Made by a program: the position numbers and the translations under genes. Of a stretch of DNA of 64,000 nucleotides, positions 60,601 to 64,000 are shown piece by piece (positions within the stretch are counted from its first letter, which is position 1; each line of letters begins with the position of its first letter). The stretch is taken from NCBI GenBank assembly GCA_963708245.1, contig OY970201.1, positions 8,122,001 through 8,186,000 on the forward strand. The letters run 5' to 3'. This DNA comes from CAVYXK01 sp963708245. Its GTDB lineage: Bacteria; Pseudomonadota; Alphaproteobacteria; Acetobacterales; Acetobacteraceae. The notes under the pieces are model-generated. The model made no database searches, was not told where the DNA came from, and saw only the letters and a program-made list of their open reading frames with translations.

Positions 60601-60760
60601 CTTCGGCACCGGCGCGGAGTTCCGCCGACCCCTTGGCATCGCCATCGTCGGCGGGTTGATCGTGTCGCAGATGCTGACACTCTACACGACGCCGGTCGTC
60701 TATCTGGCGCTCGAGCAACTCGCCGGCAAGCGCCCACCGATCGTGGTGCCGGCGGAGTAG
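57662..60760 (+). CDS. mdtC: RND multidrug efflux permease (MdtC-like)
   Basis: 1032 residues from a GTG after a weak GGAACGG site. VGFSAPFIARPVATILLAVG opens the first membrane segment; the proton-relay segment VGFVVDDAIVMIENIIRHTE and the late IILLMGIVKKNAIMLVDFAL are intact. About half identical by eye to MdtB, the usual MdtB/MdtC relationship. Unlike the tight mdtA-mdtB overlap, 101 bases with a large hairpin separate it from mdtB, so it may be made at a different level. Confidence 0.9.
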   Translation: MGFSAPFIARPVATILLAVGILLSGIVAYRFLPVAALPSVDIPTIIVFASRPGADPETMANSVAAPLERRLGEISGVTELTSISSVGATSVVVQFDIDRDINGAAHDVQAAINAAITDLPSDLPTRPFYRKFNPADAPIMTIALSSDTLSVAQIYDAADTVLGQRLSQVDGVANVTVNGAEKPAVRVQLDPVRLAAAGLAAQDVTNAIKNANVLEPTGGFEGPARAGMIGVNPQMSQAEQYRRLVLKVDSGAVVTLGDVATVVNSVANTRLAAWDGKQPAILLTITKEAGANVIDTVDRVQQLLPQLMSWMPPDIKLSVIQDRTSTIRASVVGVQDTLVVTVALVLMVVALFMRRLIPTVAAAVTVPLSICGTLAGMWFMGYSLDNFSLMALTISVGFVVDDAIVMIENIIRHTEHGVPPLRAALIGSRQIGFTVVSISLSLVAVFIPLIFMGGILGRLFHEFAMTLTMAIVVSAAVSLTLTPMICGRWMVPRHTPLRWRVWAWLDRTIERLLTANHRLYAVTLRWSLRHRGFMLLVMLATVVLTVQLYRTVPKGFLPIQDTGILMGSTVASPDISFKAMEERQRAVVDVLLADPAVATVGSQVGVASGWSSLNRGELAVSLKPLNQRHIPSEEVIARLRPKLENLGGIQTFLFSAQDLRGGGRTGGSQFQFVVISQDLAALRHWGLLLEDKLKTTPGITDVTSDQDRAGPQENVVIDRAAAARLGVSATDIDNALNNAFAQRQVSTIYTQRNQYKVVVETDPVLQASPTMLDRVYVGSSSGVQVPLSAMAHFEPGDAPLAVRHQGQFPAATLSFNLPPGTALSDAEAAVQNAAAELHMPPEIRTEFAGNARWLQDTARTEPLLIATALIAIYIVLGVLYESLLHPLTILSTLPSAGLGALLALLIAGEDLSVIGMIAIILLMGIVKKNAIMLVDFALEAERQRGLSPFDAIHLACLERFRPILMTTLAALFGALPLAFAFGTGAEFRRPLGIAIVGGLIVSQMLTLYTTPVVYLALEQLAGKRPPIVVPAE

Positions 60761-60813
60761 TACAGGATAACCCCCTCCCCTTGCGAGGGGGGCCGGGGAG
60801 CAGGAGAGAACCA

Positions 60814-61515
60814 ATGCGCATCACGGCAATGAACTGGCGCCAAGTCGAAGCCTATCTGCAGACCGACGACCGAGCCGTAATCCCACTCGGCAGCACCGAG
60901 CAGCACGCCGGTCTGAGCCTGTCCGTGGACAGCATCCTCTCGGAACGCGTCGCGACAGAAGCCGCCGAGCCGCTACAAGTCCCAGTTTTCCCCGTGCTCG
61001 CCTACGGCATCACACCCCACTTCACCGCCTTCCCCGGCACCGTATCGTTACGTATCTCATCCTACCTGGCAGTGATCGAAGACGTGCTGAATAGCCTGGC
61101 CCGCCACGGCTTTCGCCGCATCCTGCTGGTCAACGGCCACGGCGGCAACGCGCCGGCACAAGCCTTAGCGATCGAGTGGATGGCCGCCCATCCCGACGTG
61201 ACCGTCCGCTTCAACAACTGGTGGAACGCGCCACGCACCTGGGCCAAGGTGAAAGAAATCGACCCGGTCGCCAGCCACGCCTCATGGATGGAGAACTTCC
61301 CATGGACGCGGCTGCCCGATGCACACGTGCCTGAAGGAGCCAAGCCGATGCTCGATATCGACCGTGCCCGCCTGCTCGACCCCGCACGCATGCGCGCGCT
61401 GATCGGCGATGGCAACTATGGCGGACGCTATCAGCGCTCCGACGACGAGATGCTGGCGATATGGGCCGTCGCCGTCGAAGAAACTCGCGCGCTGATCGAA
61501 GGCGGCTGGCGATGA
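60814..61515 (+). CDS. creatininase family protein
   Basis: 233 residues from ATG 60814 (GGAGAG upstream). PLGSTEQHAGLSLSVDSILS carries the first metal ligands (E-Q-H, D), ITPHFTAFPGTVSLR and LLVNGHGGNAPAQALA the conserved H-G-G-N block, and the C-terminal NYGGRYQRSDDEMLAIW closes the site. These Zn/Mn-dependent amidohydrolases include creatinine amidohydrolase and related lactam or formamide hydrolases. Preceded at 60770-60796 by a GC-rich CCCCTCC/GAGGGG hairpin. Heads an operon with a reductase, an SDR and a peptide-type permease, so a nitrogenous ring compound is a plausible substrate. Confidence 0.88.
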   Translation: MRITAMNWRQVEAYLQTDDRAVIPLGSTEQHAGLSLSVDSILSERVATEAAEPLQVPVFPVLAYGITPHFTAFPGTVSLRISSYLAVIEDVLNSLARHGFRRILLVNGHGGNAPAQALAIEWMAAHPDVTVRFNNWWNAPRTWAKVKEIDPVASHASWMENFPWTRLPDAHVPEGAKPMLDIDRARLLDPARMRALIGDGNYGGRYQRSDDEMLAIWAVAVEETRALIEGGWR

Positions 61516-62525
61516 GCAGCCCGACCGTCGTCTGGGGCGCCGGCGCGATCGGCGGCACGATCGGCGCACACTTGGTGCGCGCGGGCCACGAGGTGCTGTT
61601 CGTCGATCGCGTGCCCGAGCACGTCGCCGCAATCAATGCAGCAGGACTGAAGATCATCGGTCCGGTCCGAGAGTTCACCGCGCCCGCCCGAGCCGTCACA
61701 CCCGATGCGGTACACGGCCCGTTCGACACGGTCCTACTCTGCGTCAAGGCACAAGACACTGAAGCAGCGGCGCGGTCCATTGCTCCGCATCTGGCGGCGG
61801 ACGCCTGCGTCGTGTCGGTGCAGAACGGGTTGAACGAAACGGTCATCGCCAACGTCGTTGGTGCGGCGCGCACGGTCGGCGCCTTTGTCAATTTCGGCGC
61901 CGACTACATGGAGCCCGGCGTGGTGCAATACGCCGGGCGCGGTGCCGTCGTTGTCGGTGAGATCGACGGGCGAATCACGCCGCGCGCCGAACGGCTGCAT
62001 AGCCTGCTGCTGCAGTTCGACGATCGTGCGGTACTGACCGGCAATATCTGGGGCTATCTCTGGGCGAAGCTCGCTTATGGCGCGATGCTGTTCGCCACAG
62101 CGCTCACCAACGAGTCGATGGCCGACTGTCTGGCCTCGCCGTCGCATCGGCCCTTGTTCACCGCCCTGGCGCGCGAGGTGCTGACCGTCGCCGCCCGCGC
62201 CAACATCAAGCCCGAGCCGTTCGACGGTTTCGACCCGAGCGCCTATGGCTCCGACGACGGCGCCGTCCGTTCGCTGGATGCGCTGGTCGAGCACAACCGC
62301 CGCTCCGCCAAGTCGCATAGCGGCATTTGGCGCGACCTCGCGGTCCGCAAGCGCAAGACCGAGGCCGACCCGCAACTCAGCCCGATTGTAACCACCGCGC
62401 GGCAACACGGAATGGATGCGCCGATCACCGCACGGCTGATCGCGATGATCCACGAAATCGAGGAAGGAACCCGGCCGATGGCATGGACGAACCTGGATGA
62501 ACTCGCACGGCCAATCGCAGCATGA
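61512..62525 (+). CDS. ketopantoate reductase family (PanE/ApbA-like) oxidoreductase
   Basis: 337 residues. NADP-binding motif VWGAGAIGGTIGAHLVRAGH, the VLLCVKAQDTEAAA loop, SVQNGLNE (conserved Q-N-G) and YLWAKLAYGAMLFATALTNE with the catalytic Lys and Asn/Glu region. Pantothenate synthesis is not indicated by neighbours; paralogues in catabolic operons reduce other 2-oxo acids. Start overlaps the creatininase stop (ATGA). Confidence 0.85.
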   Translation: MSSPTVVWGAGAIGGTIGAHLVRAGHEVLFVDRVPEHVAAINAAGLKIIGPVREFTAPARAVTPDAVHGPFDTVLLCVKAQDTEAAARSIAPHLAADACVVSVQNGLNETVIANVVGAARTVGAFVNFGADYMEPGVVQYAGRGAVVVGEIDGRITPRAERLHSLLLQFDDRAVLTGNIWGYLWAKLAYGAMLFATALTNESMADCLASPSHRPLFTALAREVLTVAARANIKPEPFDGFDPSAYGSDDGAVRSLDALVEHNRRSAKSHSGIWRDLAVRKRKTEADPQLSPIVTTARQHGMDAPITARLIAMIHEIEEGTRPMAWTNLDELARPIAA

Positions 62526-63280
62526 ACATCGATTTCCACGGCCGCACCGCAATCGTCACCGGCGCGGCGCACGGGTTCGGTCGCGCCATCGCCATCCAAT
62601 TCGCCACACTCGGTGCACAAGTTTGGGCGACCGACAAGCTGGCGGACGAAGTGGCCGACACCGCCCGCCTCGCCGGCGAACGATGCCACGCGCATCCGCT
62701 TGACGTGACCGATCGCGACGCAGTGCAGGCGCTCGCCGCCACGGCGGAAAAAGAAACCGGCCGCATCGACATCCTGGTACATAGCGCCGGCGGCGTCGTC
62801 GGCCAGGTCGGCCGCCCGCTGGAAGAGATCACGCCACACGACTGGCACGCCATCATAGAGGTGAACCTGACCGGCGCGTTCTGGTGCACCCAAGCGGTCG
62901 CTCCTGCGATGAAGCGCGCGCGACGCGGACGGATCGTCACCATCTCCTCCGGTGCTGGGCTTGGTGTCAGCCTGACCGGCATCCAGGCCTACGCCTCCGC
63001 CAAGGCCGGCGAGATCGGACTGACCCGCCAACTCGCGCACGAGCTTGGCCCGTTCGGCATCACGGTGAACAGCGTCGCCCCCGGCTTCGCCCGCAGCAAC
63101 CCCAGCAGCGAGGCGCAGTGGCAATCATACGGGGAAGAAGGCCAACGCCGCCTGATCGAACGCATCGCACTGCGCCGTCTGGGCACGCCCGAGGACATCA
63201 CCAACGCAGTGCTGTTCCTCGCCTCCGACTACGCCGGCTGGATCAGCGGACAGACGCTCAGCGTGGACGGGGGGAAATGA
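62522..63280 (+). CDS. SDR family oxidoreductase
   Basis: 252 residues. TGAAHGFGRAIAIQFATLGA (cofactor), LVHSAGGVVGQ (N/H-x-A-G), catalytic Ser in TISSGAGLG, Tyr-x3-Lys in YASAKAG, and GWISGQTLSVDGGK at the end. The usual N-A-G is H-S-A-G-G here, a minor variant. Overlaps both neighbours by 4 bases (ATGA), so it is translated in a chain with them. Confidence 0.9.
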   Translation: MNIDFHGRTAIVTGAAHGFGRAIAIQFATLGAQVWATDKLADEVADTARLAGERCHAHPLDVTDRDAVQALAATAEKETGRIDILVHSAGGVVGQVGRPLEEITPHDWHAIIEVNLTGAFWCTQAVAPAMKRARRGRIVTISSGAGLGVSLTGIQAYASAKAGEIGLTRQLAHELGPFGITVNSVAPGFARSNPSSEAQWQSYGEEGQRRLIERIALRRLGTPEDITNAVLFLASDYAGWISGQTLSVDGGK

Positions 63281-64000
63281 TCGGCACGATCGGCAGCAGG
63301 CTGGCGCAGCTTCTGCTGGTCATCGTCGGCGTCAGCGTGGTCGTGTTCCTGTTGATGCACGTGCTGCCGGGTGACGTGGCGCAGATGCTGCTGGGCGACA
63401 AGGCCACGCCGCAGTCGCTGGCACGGCTGCGCGCCCAGCTCGGCCTCAACCGGCCGGTCTGGGTGCAATACGGCCGCTTCGCCGCCGGCGCGCTGCACGG
63501 CGATTTCGGGATCTCGCTGCAGACCAATCATCCAGCCTTCGACGACGTGCTGACTGCGTTTCCGGTCACGTTACAGCTTACGCTGGCGTCGCTGTCGATC
63601 GCCACCCTGGTCGGCGTGCCGCTCGGCGTGGCGGCGGCGCTGCGGCCCAATTCGTGGCTCGACCACAGCGCGCTGACAGCGAGCCTGCTCGGCGTATCGA
63701 TGCCGATCTTTTGGTTGGGGCTGATGCTGCTGCTGTTGTTCGGCGGCATTCTCGGCTGGCTGCCGATCGGCGGCCAGATGCCGCCGGAGATGCGACTGCC
63801 CACCGTCACCGGCATGAGCGTGGTCGACGCGGTGCTGACCGGGCGACCGGAGATGATCCTGGAGGCCTTGCGGCATCTGCTGCTGCCGGCTTGCACGCTT
63901 GCCACCGTCCCGCTGGCGCTGATCATGCGTATCACGCGATCCGAGATGCTGGCGGTGATGACGCAGGATCATGTGCGCACCGCCTGGGCAAAAGGCCTGC
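63277..64000 (+). CDS. peptide/nickel ABC transporter permease (DppB type), partial
   Basis: 241 residues to the window edge, no stop. RLAQLLLVIVGVSVVVFLLM then HVLPGDVAQMLLGDKATPQS is the DppB/OppB N-terminus; GQLGL-like RLRAQLGLNRPVWVQYGRFA and FGISLQTNHP follow, then the EAA-adjacent TRSEMLAVMTQDHVRTAWAK at the edge. A DppC permease, ATPases and a binding protein are expected just downstream. Linked to the creatininase operon by a 4-base overlap. Confidence 0.92.
   Translation, partial: MIGTIGSRLAQLLLVIVGVSVVVFLLMHVLPGDVAQMLLGDKATPQSLARLRAQLGLNRPVWVQYGRFAAGALHGDFGISLQTNHPAFDDVLTAFPVTLQLTLASLSIATLVGVPLGVAAALRPNSWLDHSALTASLLGVSMPIFWLGLMLLLLFGGILGWLPIGGQMPPEMRLPTVTGMSVVDAVLTGRPEMILEALRHLLLPACTLATVPLALIMRITRSEMLAVMTQDHVRTAWAKGL

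Noticed and set aside
59125..61515. A 796-codon plus-strand frame ending with the creatininase gene
   Set aside because: Only the last 233 codons are real; the rest is an alternate frame of mdtC. Start set at 60814.

Overview
The window is high-GC, densely coded DNA from a bacterium. Gene families and arrangement (4.5S-type SRP RNA directly before dnaX-ybaB-recR, acoABC, entericidin/CsbD/DUF3309/PRC-barrel small stress proteins, egtB-egtD, FNR-type boxes) suggest an alphaproteobacterium, most likely Rhodospirillales/Acetobacteraceae. This placement is inferred from gene content only.

Layout. 1-4.1 kb: end of a methyltransferase gene and a three-domain glycosyltransferase (surface polysaccharide). 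4.2-8.9 kb: a patchwork of tiny stress and envelope genes on the minus strand (DUF3309, two CsbD copies, entericidin, PRC-barrel, a His-rich peptide, lipoproteins), built partly by a segmental duplication. It is mixed with debris: a decayed Tn3-type transposon and a joint between a pyrophosphatase start and an FAD-oxidoreductase end. Two perfect FNR-type boxes precede entericidin and the second csbD. 8.9-14.7 kb: nudC, a frameshifted AcoR-like regulator, and acetoin dehydrogenase acoABC with an AhpD-like gene. 14.8-19.3 kb: SRP RNA, dnaX, ybaB, recR and an amine oxidase. 19.3-24.7 kb: a eukaryotic-like protein kinase with an unknown partner, a SirB1-type protein, and thiC under a TPP riboswitch.

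24.7-37.4 kb: a carbohydrate or nucleoside uptake and catabolism region (nucleoside hydrolase, EEP hydrolase, two divergent solute-binding proteins, two permeases, amidohydrolase, SDR). It is interrupted by a small toxin-antitoxin block (orphan VapB-type antitoxin with a vapC relic, DUF429, MazE/MazF), and followed by the ergothioneine genes egtB-egtD. 37.4-40 kb: low gene density with inverted-repeat clusters. 40-47 kb: an island holding an IS110 relic, a resolvase relic and a candidate antiphage system. That system is a Trypco1-like small protein followed by a 1200-codon trypsin-NACHT-WD40 protein, split by a 1480-bp IS3-family element. Removing the element plus one copy of its 3-bp target duplication restores one continuous reading frame.

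47.5-52.8 kb: an unknown protein with a near-leaderless promoter, a second sugar-permease pair, a PL5-type alginate lyase, a cyclase-family hydrolase and a DUF302 protein. 53.2-60.8 kb: an MdtABC-type RND efflux operon with a 73-bp nested palindrome between its two pumps. 60.8-64 kb: creatininase family, ketopantoate reductase-like, SDR and the start of a DppB-type permease, translationally coupled and continuing past the window. No tRNA, 16S/23S rRNA or CRISPR array was seen.
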